In this document: one piece after another, positions 49,828-59,711 of the stretch
How the letters are laid out: every line of letters begins with the position of its first letter
Position numbering within the stretch: position 1 is the stretch's first letter
From: Agarophyton chilense
Lineage: Eukaryota > Rhodophyta > Florideophyceae > Gracilariales > Gracilariaceae
Length of the DNA stretch: 64,000 bases
Assembly: GCA_030374765.1 (NCBI GenBank)
Contig: JARGXX010000116.1
Location: 930,001-994,000, forward strand
Direction: 5' to 3'
Translations under genes and position numbers: made by a program
The notes under the pieces: model-generated
Databases searched by the model: none
What the model was told of the DNA's origin: nothing
The model's input: the letters and a program-made list of their open reading frames with translations, nothing else

Positions 49828-50827
49828 AGAAGCCCAGCTTTAGTTTAAGAGTGAGGGTTGTTGATGACAAAAAATTCAAACTAAGAGGCTGTTGGTGGCT
49901 GGAATGACCAGGAGCAACCTTAGCATTCCTTCTTAAAGCGACACGCCTGGGCGCGTGAAGAGGTGGGTCACAGGCGTTATAGCACTGGTGTAACTTTGGC
50001 CAGTGCTGACGTTTTTTTTGTAGCACAAATATGTATGGATTAAAAAAAACTCTGCAGTCACGTGTACGACGATGCTGCACACGTGCCGCGCCCTGTCTGG
50101 AACTTGAAGTTGCCTTTCGCCAAAACTGGAAATTGGGCGAGTGGTACAAAAAATCTAGAAAAGCACGAAAAACGGAACTCTTTCGCAAGAGCTTCACCTG
50201 CATACGGATACGGCCGAGGTTCTCTTTCTGGCCTGGCCGCCGGATGGCCCATCCATGCGAAAAGAACCGCTTTGCTACATAGAACCGGCTGCAGCGTTCT
50301 CCAGTCTTCTGTCTCCTGTTTTATTCACGTAGTCGTTGGATGAAGAAAGAAATCGCATTCCAGCCACTGATGCGCAGCTGTTCAGGGGGAAACAGCTAAC
50401 GTCTGCTTAAAATGAGCGATCAGATCCGCCTTGATCGTCACCAGAATGTCCAAAAAGATTATGGATATGTTGCAGAGATTTCAAGCCGATGGTTTCTATG
50501 ATCACCCACAAAAGACAAGTGAGAAATTTGAAGATGAAAACGGAGTCTGAAAGGAAACGAGGAGAGCTGGTGCCTATATCATGTGAATTTGAACGCTGTT
50601 TGGCACGTTCTTGATTCTGCTAGGCGTTGCCACCATCATGAACAACTTGAATATCGAATTCACGATTGATCTGAATTGGACATTCTCATTCAGCTCTAAA
50701 TTCTGCCTTGATCAGTCCTCTTCCCGTTCTCCCGTGCTGCTCACTGCAAGAGCTCACAGACATAGATAATTGCCTCGGGAAGGCGCTTGGCAAACGGTCG
50801 AGCATTTTTCTCAATGAAATTGGCATC
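49828..50827. other. Intergenic, 1 kb
   Basis: Only short overlapping frames on both strands; no motif, RNA gene or splice partner found. Confidence 0.4.
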
Positions 50828-51934
50828 TTATCCCACTGGCTCAGTGCTGCAATACTTTGTAGGACCACTGGAATATTTGCAAAAGCAACCATTTCGAGCA
50901 TCTTCAAGCATTTTTTGCCATACAAAGCATCCATAAAAGTTATGGCATAGTTGGTCCCAATTCTCAACCACCTCACACAAATTGTCCCCCGTGGCCTTAA
51001 ACCGCGATGGTTGGGTTTGCTCGTATGGTAATCCTAGAAATCTTTGAATATCTTTCATAACATTCTCTCGATCGTACAAATAGTCTTCATACGGCACCTC
51101 ACGAACACATCCATTGCCCCCAGTTATGATATGCACAGCATCAATAACCGCGTGATGACTATGGACTTTGTTGCGAATGGTGTCGTGAAGAAATTGAAAG
51201 TTATCGATTCGGAAACGACATCCAGCTCCTTGTTTGCATCGTTGCTCCAGAGTAACATTCTGTCGTAGGCCTTCTACAACAGAAGTATCATTCAAGTAGC
51301 GATGTGAGTACTCTCCGACGCTAGCTTTTAGAAGATTTCTTCTGTAATTCCAGAGTATTCGCGTTTGATACTTTTCAGCTAGTTGTCGGAACTCCTCCGG
51401 TTTGTTGAGGATGTGTGCGGGTCTGATCTTAAACCCCGGCACTTTGGCCCCACTCAAACCGCGCTCGAAAAAGGAAGCTATAGTTTCTAGGGCTTCAGTT
51501 GAATTAAAGACGGGTTGATGATCGACCAACTCTCCAATTTCCATATAAACGTGTGAATGGGAACGTAGTTCGGATAAAACAGCAGATGAGCCAGAATGCC
51601 CCATGAATATTATGAGAAAGGACTTGGCACGCACGGAGGTATCAGCACATTTAGGAAAAGGGCGTGCGTGACGGGCAGCTCTAGCCACTTGGTCATCATA
51701 CACGATATCACGTGCAGACTCGGATGATTGTGAATCTAAAAGAAGCCTGAGCGAATTCTGATTGGTGCGAGAATGTACAAGAAGAAAGAACACAGCAATA
51801 ATTAGAAACAGAGAAACAAAAAGAGGGCGAGTCAGATTGAAAGGTTTCTTTCGGCTTGAGTGAAAAGCCTGGGCAGGGCGATGCGAAGCAGCAAGCGGTA
51901 AAGCTCTGTTTGAGTACGTGGTGTGTGCCCTCAT
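50828..51934 (-). CDS. Type II carbohydrate sulfotransferase
   Basis: 368 residues from the ATG at 51932-51934. Short basic cytosolic N-terminus, one signal-anchor helix (PLFVSLFLIIAVFFLLVHS, about residues 36-54), then a luminal domain. The 5'-phosphosulfate-binding loop is FLIIFMGHSGSSAVLSELR and a 3'-phosphate-binding region is near 'ILWNYRRNLLKASVGEYSHR' (Arg/Ser). The C-terminus is cysteine-rich (GCFCKYSSGPTKYCS). The enzyme should transfer sulfate from PAPS to a Golgi glycan. I infer a cell-wall galactan or related matrix polysaccharide. Confidence 0.85.
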   Translation of the reverse strand: MRAHTTYSNRALPLAASHRPAQAFHSSRKKPFNLTRPLFVSLFLIIAVFFLLVHSRTNQNSLRLLLDSQSSESARDIVYDDQVARAARHARPFPKCADTSVRAKSFLIIFMGHSGSSAVLSELRSHSHVYMEIGELVDHQPVFNSTEALETIASFFERGLSGAKVPGFKIRPAHILNKPEEFRQLAEKYQTRILWNYRRNLLKASVGEYSHRYLNDTSVVEGLRQNVTLEQRCKQGAGCRFRIDNFQFLHDTIRNKVHSHHAVIDAVHIITGGNGCVREVPYEDYLYDRENVMKDIQRFLGLPYEQTQPSRFKATGDNLCEVVENWDQLCHNFYGCFVWQKMLEDARNGCFCKYSSGPTKYCSTEPVG

Positions 51935-52798
51935 CTCTGCAGTGAGATAAAGTGAAACGACAGTGTTGCGCTTTGACCGCGTAGCGGAATGAATGCCGAA
52001 ACGGCTTAAACGTTCAGGAGATGGTGGTGGCAAATGAGATGGCAACGTAGCCGAGGAACATGTTAAGAGCGCCGTGAAGAATACTATAGCTCCTCAAACT
52101 GATCACCCATGTCGATAGCCTGTCGTGACAGCGAGTCACACGCCAGGGCGCCCCGACGTCGCCGCAGTCAGGTGCACCTCTGGCGCATATCCAGAAACAA
52201 CATGGAAGTGGGAATTCAACATCGGCCTCCTCCGTCCCAATGACATGAAGCCAAGTCACGGAAGCGCTATTTCTGATGAACGTACAAAGGGGTAGCAATC
52301 CCTTAACGCCTTTGGCCAATGGTAATACGCGGGGGAACGCGGAAGCGCATCTTTAAACACTTTTTTTTTGTTGTCGCCGAGGCGAAGGAATAAGATACAT
52401 GTGATACACGTGCGTTCCCACCGAGTCAACATTCGAAGGCTATGAAGCTATATAATGCGAGGTGAAACTGTCGATCGTCATCGCAAGCTCCAACCGTGTG
52501 GCTGGGAAAGGAAGTAGTCTAACGCTCTCTCAACTGCTTGGCACCAAACTGGTTGCACATTGCAACTGTGGCCGATTCGGTCAGAAAAACCGGTAGCAGG
52601 TGTCATTGACTGTGACGCGATCCGCATAAATCACATTTAAACCCTTGATGTGCTCTGAATATTAACCTCGTAAAACCACACTCATTCAAATGCAGCCTTG
52701 ATTCGGTTACTCGCCCTGCACATCTTAGCACCGTGCCGATTCAGTCCCTTCTCGTCTCTTTCGCAAGCCTTTTTCTTGACCTTCGTTGAGAAAGCAAT
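51935..52798. other. Divergent intergenic region, 0.9 kb
   Basis: Between the sulfotransferase (-) and NDUFAF3 (+). Contains a T9 run at 52361-52369. No gene recognised. Confidence 0.4.
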
Positions 52799-53430
52799 AT
52801 GATTAGATCAAGCATCTTTTTGCGTCTGCTTCACAGCCAGAAGAAACGGAATTTTTGCTCAAAATCGGAGGCGCCGCTTGCCTCGGAATCTTCGAAACGG
52901 CCGACCACAGCACCATTTGATTCCCTTGGATATGAGCTTATAAACACTAGTACCGAACCACAGGCTGTTCAACGAGCTGTGATTGACTCGATTGGAACTA
53001 CGTCCTTCACAGTCAGTGGTGTTCGCGTTTACGGATCGGTGATTATCATGCCTTTTTTTTCTACTGTTTGGAATGTAGACAGCATTCACCAAGTCTCGCC
53101 AAGTTCATTTGCGTTGGTTAAACTTATCGTGCCGCGCCCAGACATAATGCTTGTTGGGACTGGAGCTGTATCACTTGTATGTTCACTATTTTCAAAATGA
53201 TGAGTATTGCACGCATTCTACTGACTGCCATTTTCCTTGATCTGGCCATTAAACCTTTTCAGCCTCTCTCGGCCGATGTTATGAAGTTCTTCAAAGATAT
53301 ACGTGTTAATGTGGAAGCAATGGACACGAAGAACGCTTGCCACACTTTTAATGTGTTAAACCAAGAGGACAGAAGCGTTGCAGCCGCTTTGTTTCCCATC
53401 GCTTATAATGAAAATGAGACAGACAAATAG
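52799..53430 (+). CDS. NDUFAF3: Mitochondrial complex I assembly factor NDUFAF3, two exons
   Basis: Exons 52799-53176 and 53263-53430; 181 residues. The 86-nt intron begins GTATGT and ends TTTCAG. The presequence is MIRSSIFLRLLHSQKKR. The Mth938/DUF498 fold is seen as GVRVYGSVIIMP, 'WNVDSIHQVSPSSFALVKLI', 'DIMLVGTGAVSLPLSADVM' (spanning the splice) and VEAMDTKNACHTFNVLNQEDRSVAAALFP, matching human NDUFAF3 (VGTG...VEVQDTPNACATFNFL...GAALIP). Reading through the junction gives an early stop, supporting the intron. Assists assembly of the complex I Q/N module with NDUFAF4. Confidence 0.9.
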
Positions 53431-55026
53431 TAAAGGAATGACATAACTCTCCACGGAATGCAATTGTAGTATTTGCAATGATTCTGAGCTGCCAGTGCAT
53501 GCAGAACTTGCGAGTTGACTCGAGGTTTTGAGGTTATAAACAGAAAACTCAGACAGCGTTTATAAAGAAAACTCGATATCTTGGAACTGCAGTCTAGTTC
53601 ATTGATTGACACGAGAGAAAAACATCTTGTCAATAGAATTAATCACTGCGATGATGTGTTTGTTGCATGGGTCATACATTCAACTTTCTCAGTATTATAG
53701 TGCTTTTCCTGCAAATAGGACGAATCAGGGTGCCAATCGATACTCATGCTTAAGTAGTATTGCAGCTCACTCCTTGAGTGTTCATTCCAAGCTGTGTCTC
53801 CTCGCTTCTACATGACTAGCATCTCGTTTTCTGGCAACCACGTTGTGTGTGTGTCCCTGCTTTGGAATAAACCACTCCTGTATTTCTTTCAGCCATGACT
53901 ATTGCATTCCATTGCAACGGCTCCCTGTCCAATTTCAGGACGGCATCTCTACGGTCTTGTGTTTTCAAGCTTATACCAAAACCTTTATGGTGTCACTGTC
54001 TTGTTCCCTTCTATTCCTTCACTTTTGTCCAGGGGTGTGAACAATCTGATGGGGATGGGATTGCTCGGCTTTAGTGCAATCGTGCAATTAATAGCTGAGC
54101 ATATTCCCGTCCCCCAGCGGATAGAAATCCCTCTCTTAAACGTGCAATCCTGATTGCAACCTTTCACCTCACCGCAATCCCGAGCTCCATTAAATAGTTC
54201 TTCCGTATCCCTTATACCCGTCACCTTTTCATTTTGAATTATTGACAGCATCTTAGTAGGTCAACCTCTTCTTACTACTTTGAACGTCCAAAAGCTTCTG
54301 TAACGAGCTCTACATCCCAAAACCTAAGACTACAATTGATGGGTTACAATCTTCCCATCTGATGGGAGAATTGCTCGGAGAGCGTCCGTCAGATTGCAAT
54401 CTCTTTCAAAACGAAAATCTCCGATTGCAATCCTTGTGATGGCCATCAGATTGCCATCAATTGCAATACACACCTGCTTATATCCTTTAGAATGCAACAA
54501 TCGTTATTGTGTCGATTGTGTTTCATTCTGAAGGCTGATTTAGGACTGAGTTTCCGTAGGTGAGATGGAAATTGATTGCCATTAGATATTGCTTCTTGTC
54601 AGGTATTGCAATGTGATGAAACTTCTCACGGCCATCCTCTACCTCCAATCAACGGAATCTGGATGAAAAAGTACCAGCCGAAAATCGTAAATGAACCATA
54701 CTACAAGTGACTTGTGAAGAAGACAAATTTGTAGACATCTTCTGCCGAAGAAAACTGTTTTTGGGAATGTTGCCCATCAACATGTTTAAAACTGATGTCA
54801 ACAAGGGTCAAAAAGTAACAATCAAACTCTAGGCTAAAAACAATATTTGGCGCTTCGATAGTGAGAGTAATGATTTCGAGATTACGGGCGTCATGGTAAC
54901 CCATTTGTTTTTTAGTGTGGCTCCCAATCCTGACTCGCGAAACAACATTAACAAGCAGTAGGAAACTGTATTTCGACAGCTTGTAGAAATAATTAACATC
55001 GAAGGATAAACGATCCACTGGTAGGG
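53431..55026. other. 1.6 kb non-coding stretch, repeat-rich
   Basis: No credible gene. The middle (about 54040-54620) has many short GATTGC/GCAATC motifs. A minus-strand frame at 54701-55018 begins GTG and has no motif. It ends at the retroelement target site. Confidence 0.5.
54040..54620. repeat. Cluster of GATTGCAAT-like motifs and a diverged direct repeat
   Basis: About ten near-identical occurrences of GATTGC / GCAATC, including palindromic AGATTGCAATCT and CGATTGCAATCC (about 54391 and 54424). A longer diverged repeat, ACAATC..TGATGGG..GA.TTGCTCGG, is seen at about 54041 and 54347. No ORF supports it. It may be a degraded element or a regulatory motif array. Confidence 0.55.
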
Positions 55027-55031
55027 GCTGT
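55027..55031. repeat. Target-site duplication, left copy (GCTGT)
   Basis: GCTGT directly before the 5' LTR, repeated at 59933-59937 after the 3' LTR: the 5-bp duplication expected of a copia integrase. Confidence 0.85.
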
Positions 55032-55252
55032 TATGAATGACATGGAACTACATGTAATATGCACGAGAGAATAGATATTACATGGCAACCGCTAAAGTGT
55101 GTCTACATGTATTACATAGCAGTAGTTAAGAACATTTATCTAAACACAGCACGATGCTACTGGAAGTCATCCGACTACCGTGTACCTCCGCTACACTTCT
55201 CGACTAGCTCGACCTAGAACTGTCTTAGTACCCGAATACTGCTCAATACTTA
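55032..55252 (+). repeat. 5' LTR
   Basis: 221 bp, identical to 59712-59932. The LTR begins TATGAATGAC and ends GCTCAATACTTA as bounded by the GCTGT duplication. Confidence 0.92.
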
Positions 55253-55255
55253 GTA

Positions 55256-55268
55256 ATGGGCCCAGCAC
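55256..55268 (+). promoter_or_regulatory. Primer-binding site, initiator-tRNA-Met anticodon arm
   Basis: ATGGGCCCAGCAC is the reverse complement of the eukaryotic initiator tRNA-Met anticodon stem-loop (GTGCTGGGCCCAT), as used by Drosophila copia (half-tRNA priming). It starts 3 nt after the LTR and contains the gag ATG. Confidence 0.75.
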
Positions 55269-56833
55269 CTGGTTCTTCAACTACTCCTAACCGTCCAAGG
55301 TTCTCACGGGATATCAAGAACGTTCCCTGGACGGATGGCAAAGGAAACCAAGAAGACTATGCTAAATCAGTCTCGCTCTGGACTGCGTTTCACAATACGC
55401 TACCAGACTCCAACTCCAATAAGATCCCGGTAGCCTTGCGCGGGATTATGTTAAAGTCTCAACTGTACGGTAGAGCGAGAGACTTGTGCTCTGCAATCCC
55501 AGATACCGACGTGGCCTCGGATACGGGTGCAGAATCGATAGTTAAGGCTATATACAAGCGAGATTCCCTCTCGGTTGTCAGTGAAGTCTATGCTAACTTT
55601 ATTGGTCTGCTTCAAGTTAAGCGTGCCACGAATGAATCCTTCAAGAATTTCGAACTCAGATTCGACGCTCAGGCATCAAAGTTTAATGCTCAATCAGGAA
55701 CTGCCAAGCTTCCTGAAGCTCTCACCGCTTTCATGCTGTTGGCAAACTCGGCGGTTGAGAACGGACAGCGTGTCTCCGTGTTGGCGGCGGCTTCAACGGA
55801 CAGTACGTTGACATCGGAAGCCACGACAACGGACTACCTGAACACAGTGAAGTACGAGAAAATAGCCTCAGTGCTCCGGCAGTGTGACGATGTTCACAAT
55901 GCTGCCACAGGTTCGCCAAAATCTCAACCTCTCTCGGCGAGTGCTGCCCAGATTCCGCCTCGCAACTCCAACTGTCATGACCGTGGTCGCTCGAGGGGTA
56001 TGTCGCCAACGATGAAGTATCCTTGCGACACGTGCGGCAAGTACGGCCACTGGAAGAGAAACCACAACCCTGACGGGTCTCTACCACCCCATGTTCGCAG
56101 CTTCGATGCACCCGTTTCATCGAAACCTGGTCGTTATGGTTCTAGCAGTGGCACAAAGGTCACAACTGATGGCTACAAGACGGTTTCTTTCAACTCGGCT
56201 ACCCTTGTCTGCTCTACAGCGAACGTTAATGTCGGCTCTGTTCCCGACAAGCTTGGTCCTCTCGTAGACGACGGTGCGCCTTACTCGGCGATTGGCCAAG
56301 TCGAGTTACGACTCTTGTCCCAAGAACTTGGTGTTACTGTTGATGGAGCTCTGGACAAGATTCCCGACTCATTGGATGGACACACTCGATGGCAGTATGG
56401 CACTGGCCAACACGCAAGTCCTCAAAGAGGAATTCTTGGCTCAGTTGTACTTAAGGCCACCTCCGACAATGGCACGATCATCAAAATCACCCACCTAGTC
56501 CTTGAAGGCTCCTCGCAATGGGTGATCGGGCGCAATGTCACCCGCAAAGCTAACATTGTGCATCTCGGACGTAATGCACTATGCTTCGACTCCGCCGGCG
56601 AGCCCGATTCCATCTCCATCATAGATGTTGGGTTCCTTAGTTACATACCTGTTGACAGGTTCACCTCGTCAACGAAGTACCTCTGCCCGACGTTGTATTG
56701 TCTATCGGCAGTGACACTTGAGAAGTCACCTTGGTCCGATGTGAAGGCTATTGTGGACAAGGTCCATAAGCATGTCTGCGGACATGCATGCTTCAGCGAC
56801 TTCAAGCTCTTGCTACAGCGCAACGGTCTGTGA
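55256..56833 (+). CDS. Retrotransposon Gag and protease region, ends at in-frame TGA
   Basis: 525 codons from the ATG in the PBS. The Gag helical region (55400-55900) is followed by a zinc-knuckle-like CDTCGKYGHWKRNH (residues 257-270). Its last ligand is His instead of Cys. An aspartic-protease-like site LVDDGAPYSAIG (about residues 336-347) has DDG where DSG/DTG is usual. The frame then enters the integrase HHCC zinc domain (VHKHVCGHACFSDFKLL) and stops at TGA 56831-56833. The homologous second half of that zinc domain lies directly after the stop in the same frame. Confidence 0.85.
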   Translation: MGPAPGSSTTPNRPRFSRDIKNVPWTDGKGNQEDYAKSVSLWTAFHNTLPDSNSNKIPVALRGIMLKSQLYGRARDLCSAIPDTDVASDTGAESIVKAIYKRDSLSVVSEVYANFIGLLQVKRATNESFKNFELRFDAQASKFNAQSGTAKLPEALTAFMLLANSAVENGQRVSVLAAASTDSTLTSEATTTDYLNTVKYEKIASVLRQCDDVHNAATGSPKSQPLSASAAQIPPRNSNCHDRGRSRGMSPTMKYPCDTCGKYGHWKRNHNPDGSLPPHVRSFDAPVSSKPGRYGSSSGTKVTTDGYKTVSFNSATLVCSTANVNVGSVPDKLGPLVDDGAPYSAIGQVELRLLSQELGVTVDGALDKIPDSLDGHTRWQYGTGQHASPQRGILGSVVLKATSDNGTIIKITHLVLEGSSQWVIGRNVTRKANIVHLGRNALCFDSAGEPDSISIIDVGFLSYIPVDRFTSSTKYLCPTLYCLSAVTLEKSPWSDVKAIVDKVHKHVCGHACFSDFKLLLQRNGL

Positions 56834-56897
56834 AACCATGCTGTTGCAAGGTGTGTTGCTGAAATCGTGGCAAGTTGCACGGCCTGCCGATCAACTG

Positions 56898-59696
56898 CAG
56901 TCGCCTACACGCAAAGTCTCCATAAGCACACTATCCCAGTCATTTAATGATGTAGTCTGTGTTGATCATCTGTTCTTGGATCAACTGTGCTTGATGCACT
57001 GTATGGACTTGGTGTCGAGGTATTCGGCGGCCTATGTTGTGTCATCTACGGCTCTTCGCGAAGCTGTCATTGGATTTGAAGCCAGCTGGGTGTCTGCCTT
57101 CTGGTACCCAGATGCTATTCGAGGAGACAAGGCCTTCATGGTCGGAGCATTCAAAGATTATTGTGACTCGATCGCAATACCCCTGCACTCCGTTGCACCA
57201 CGCCGTCATGCTAAAAACGCGATCGAGTCCAAGCACATGATCATAAGGAGCGTGTATCTTCGACTCAAATCTGAAGCTGGAGACTCCTTTGACCCTGTCC
57301 TCGCAGCATACAAAGCAGTGACCATATCTAATGACCTGTATGGCAACGACCAACTATCGGCATTCGAGTTAGCAAAGGGCTTCACGAAACCAGTCGCAAA
57401 CAAACCTACCGATACCACCGCTCCTGCAGAAATCATTGAAGCCAGAGACCAGTTCATTGCTCGCAGGAAGTTAGCTCGCATTATCAACTCCAAATCGATC
57501 AAGGAAGCACCCTTCTCAACCGGTGATACGGTAGAGGTGTTTCTCAAAAAGGACACAGAGAAGAGAGGTCACTGGTCCACGCCGAAGACAGTGACATCTG
57601 TCAACAAACTTGGTCGCTCGGTCACTGTACCAGGCAAAGGTGGCAGCGAGATTACAGCTGCCTTTGAAGACACTAGACGGTCACTCCCGGACACCAGCTT
57701 CTCAAAGCTCGTTCAAGATGGCCTTGATGCCATCAGCAAAGCAAACGACATTGATGAACTGAAGACAATCAGTGATGTGCATGAACACACACAAGAAAAT
57801 GAAGAGTCTGATGTCCTCGACGCCAATTTTGATGGCGACGACTGTGGGAACAACGCCAATATTGGCGACAGGGTAGAAGTCTTCTGGCCTCTAGATAACA
57901 CTTTTTACTCAGGGACTGTGCACTCGGCAGCTGATGATGGGCATGTAAATCTACACTACGACGATGGTGGGACTGAAGTGCTTGACATGACTAAAGAAGT
58001 CTGGAACTACACGGACAGCCTGCCTGCCAACTCCAGCCAAATCGCTAAGCCACTGGCAGTGGTTAGCCAAGAAGATGCCGTACTCAAATCGATGCTCGAT
58101 CACTTTGGCAACAAGCCATTCCTTCAGCATCAGGCACAAGGATTTGATCAATATCCAATGTACAATGCATACAAAAAGGAAGAGGACAGCTTTCTCAAAA
58201 CTGCCAAGCCAGTGTTTTTCCGGCTTGTGCCGCCCCGTGCTAATATAATAAGCAGTCATACCCTCTATAAGATCAAACACAACGATGATGGGTCACTGAA
58301 ACTCAAAGCTCGCATCGCACCGCACGGGAATGAAGACAACATGAAGGACGAGCTCAGCAAGGACTGTGCAACGTGTCCGCCCACCGGCCTGCGCATACTG
58401 GAATCGATAGCGTCGCTTCACGGATTGACGCTACACAAGGCCGATGTAACTGCTGCTTTTCTTCAGACGGGAGAGGCACAGAGAGACGTCTACGTTCGGC
58501 CACCCAAAGAAAGTAGAATGAGGTCTACTCATGTCTGGTTACTATTGGCGGCTGCCTACGGACTAGTCAATGCGAACGCGAAGTGGCAGAACGCGTCAGA
58601 CACAGTCATGCGCCAAATCGGTCTATCGCAGTCTGCTTACATCCCGCAGCTCTTCTATAAGAAAGAGAATGGAAGGCTAGTGCTGATAGTGGCCAAGATC
58701 GTAGATGACCTCAAGGTGGCAGGTGAAGGAGACCGGGCAAAGAAGTTCATAGATGCCTTCAACCATAAGTTCAAGTTTGGAGTAGTCAACAATGGTCCTG
58801 GAAAGCTCAGGTTCTTTGGCATAAATACGATACAGAACAGTGACTTCACCATAGAGACCAACGCAGAAGATAAACTGGAAGCTGTCATGGAGTATCCGAT
58901 ATCACGCCCCAGAAGGAAAGAGTATGCTGAAAGCCTAAACAAAATCGAAAAGGCTGCCTTCGCGTCGATCAACAGCTCTTTAAGCTGGATTGGAACAGCT
59001 GCTTCACCACTTTGCTCGTTCTACAGTAGCTACCTCCAACAGAAGGCACCAGACATATGTGTGAGTCACATGATCGAACAGATCAATACGGTCAGAAAGC
59101 TTAAGAAGCTAGGCACCGTCATTGCATACCCACGGCCAACTGACAAGGCTAACTACGAGCTCAGTATCCTCGTCTTTTCTGATGCATCTCGCATAGACGA
59201 TGTTGGACAACTGGGAATAATCACAGAGCTATTGATCGGCAAGATGACTAAGAATGCCATCTATCATGTCGTCTCATGGATGTCGCACAAGGCAAAACGC
59301 CCGGTGAAAATCGTGCCAGCTGCTGAGATACTCGCGGCAGGGGAAGGAATAGATGAAGGGAAAAATGTCAGGAACGCCTATCGAGAACTACTGGACATGG
59401 AAATTAAGCTACGAATCCTTGTCGACTCCAAAGACTTGTTTACTTCGATGTCTACGCAGAAAAATTCCATAGACAAGTCAATCAGGGGAGACGTTAGCAG
59501 CATCCGCTTTGAGTTCGAGACTGGCAGTGTGGAATCAATCTCATGGATACCTGGATCTGTTAACTTAGCCGATCCTCTAACGAAGAAAGATAGCTGTCTG
59601 ACTGATGCTCTACAGCTAACACTGTTTACTGGAAGACTAAATATCGACTTCGATGAATTATCTGAGACGAAGAGCTCTGAGAAGCACTTCGGATAA
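56898..59696 (+). CDS. Integrase, reverse transcriptase and RNase H region
   Basis: This frame is open from about 56751, but homology takes it up near 56898, one base ahead of the gag frame. Integrase catalytic residues: D in VCVDHLFLD, D in RGDKAFM, E in NAIESKH. A C-terminal SH3-like stretch follows (about 57510-57690) and then a Tudor-like module (57864-58010, GDRVEVFWPLDNTFYSGTV). RT motifs are LHKADVTAAFLQTG and AKIVDDLKVAG (IVDD where YVDD is usual). RNase H motifs: FSDASRIDD, AEILAAGEG, LVDSKDL, with a final WIPGSVNLADPLTK. Stop at 59694-59696. Confidence 0.85.
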   Translation, partial: QSPTRKVSISTLSQSFNDVVCVDHLFLDQLCLMHCMDLVSRYSAAYVVSSTALREAVIGFEASWVSAFWYPDAIRGDKAFMVGAFKDYCDSIAIPLHSVAPRRHAKNAIESKHMIIRSVYLRLKSEAGDSFDPVLAAYKAVTISNDLYGNDQLSAFELAKGFTKPVANKPTDTTAPAEIIEARDQFIARRKLARIINSKSIKEAPFSTGDTVEVFLKKDTEKRGHWSTPKTVTSVNKLGRSVTVPGKGGSEITAAFEDTRRSLPDTSFSKLVQDGLDAISKANDIDELKTISDVHEHTQENEESDVLDANFDGDDCGNNANIGDRVEVFWPLDNTFYSGTVHSAADDGHVNLHYDDGGTEVLDMTKEVWNYTDSLPANSSQIAKPLAVVSQEDAVLKSMLDHFGNKPFLQHQAQGFDQYPMYNAYKKEEDSFLKTAKPVFFRLVPPRANIISSHTLYKIKHNDDGSLKLKARIAPHGNEDNMKDELSKDCATCPPTGLRILESIASLHGLTLHKADVTAAFLQTGEAQRDVYVRPPKESRMRSTHVWLLLAAAYGLVNANAKWQNASDTVMRQIGLSQSAYIPQLFYKKENGRLVLIVAKIVDDLKVAGEGDRAKKFIDAFNHKFKFGVVNNGPGKLRFFGINTIQNSDFTIETNAEDKLEAVMEYPISRPRRKEYAESLNKIEKAAFASINSSLSWIGTAASPLCSFYSSYLQQKAPDICVSHMIEQINTVRKLKKLGTVIAYPRPTDKANYELSILVFSDASRIDDVGQLGIITELLIGKMTKNAIYHVVSWMSHKAKRPVKIVPAAEILAAGEGIDEGKNVRNAYRELLDMEIKLRILVDSKDLFTSMSTQKNSIDKSIRGDVSSIRFEFETGSVESISWIPGSVNLADPLTKKDSCLTDALQLTLFTGRLNIDFDELSETKSSEKHFG

Positions 59697-59698
59697 CC

Positions 59699-59711
59699 AA
59701 AAAGGGAGGAA
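59699..59711 (+). promoter_or_regulatory. Polypurine tract
   Basis: AAAAAGGGAGGAA directly abuts the 3' LTR: plus-strand priming site. Confidence 0.85.

Noticed and set aside
56751-56833. Ty1-like programmed +1 frameshift in the gag/pol overlap
   Set aside because: The zinc-domain CxxC continues in the gag frame beyond the overlap, so the frame change lies further on, near 56890-56900, not in the overlap.
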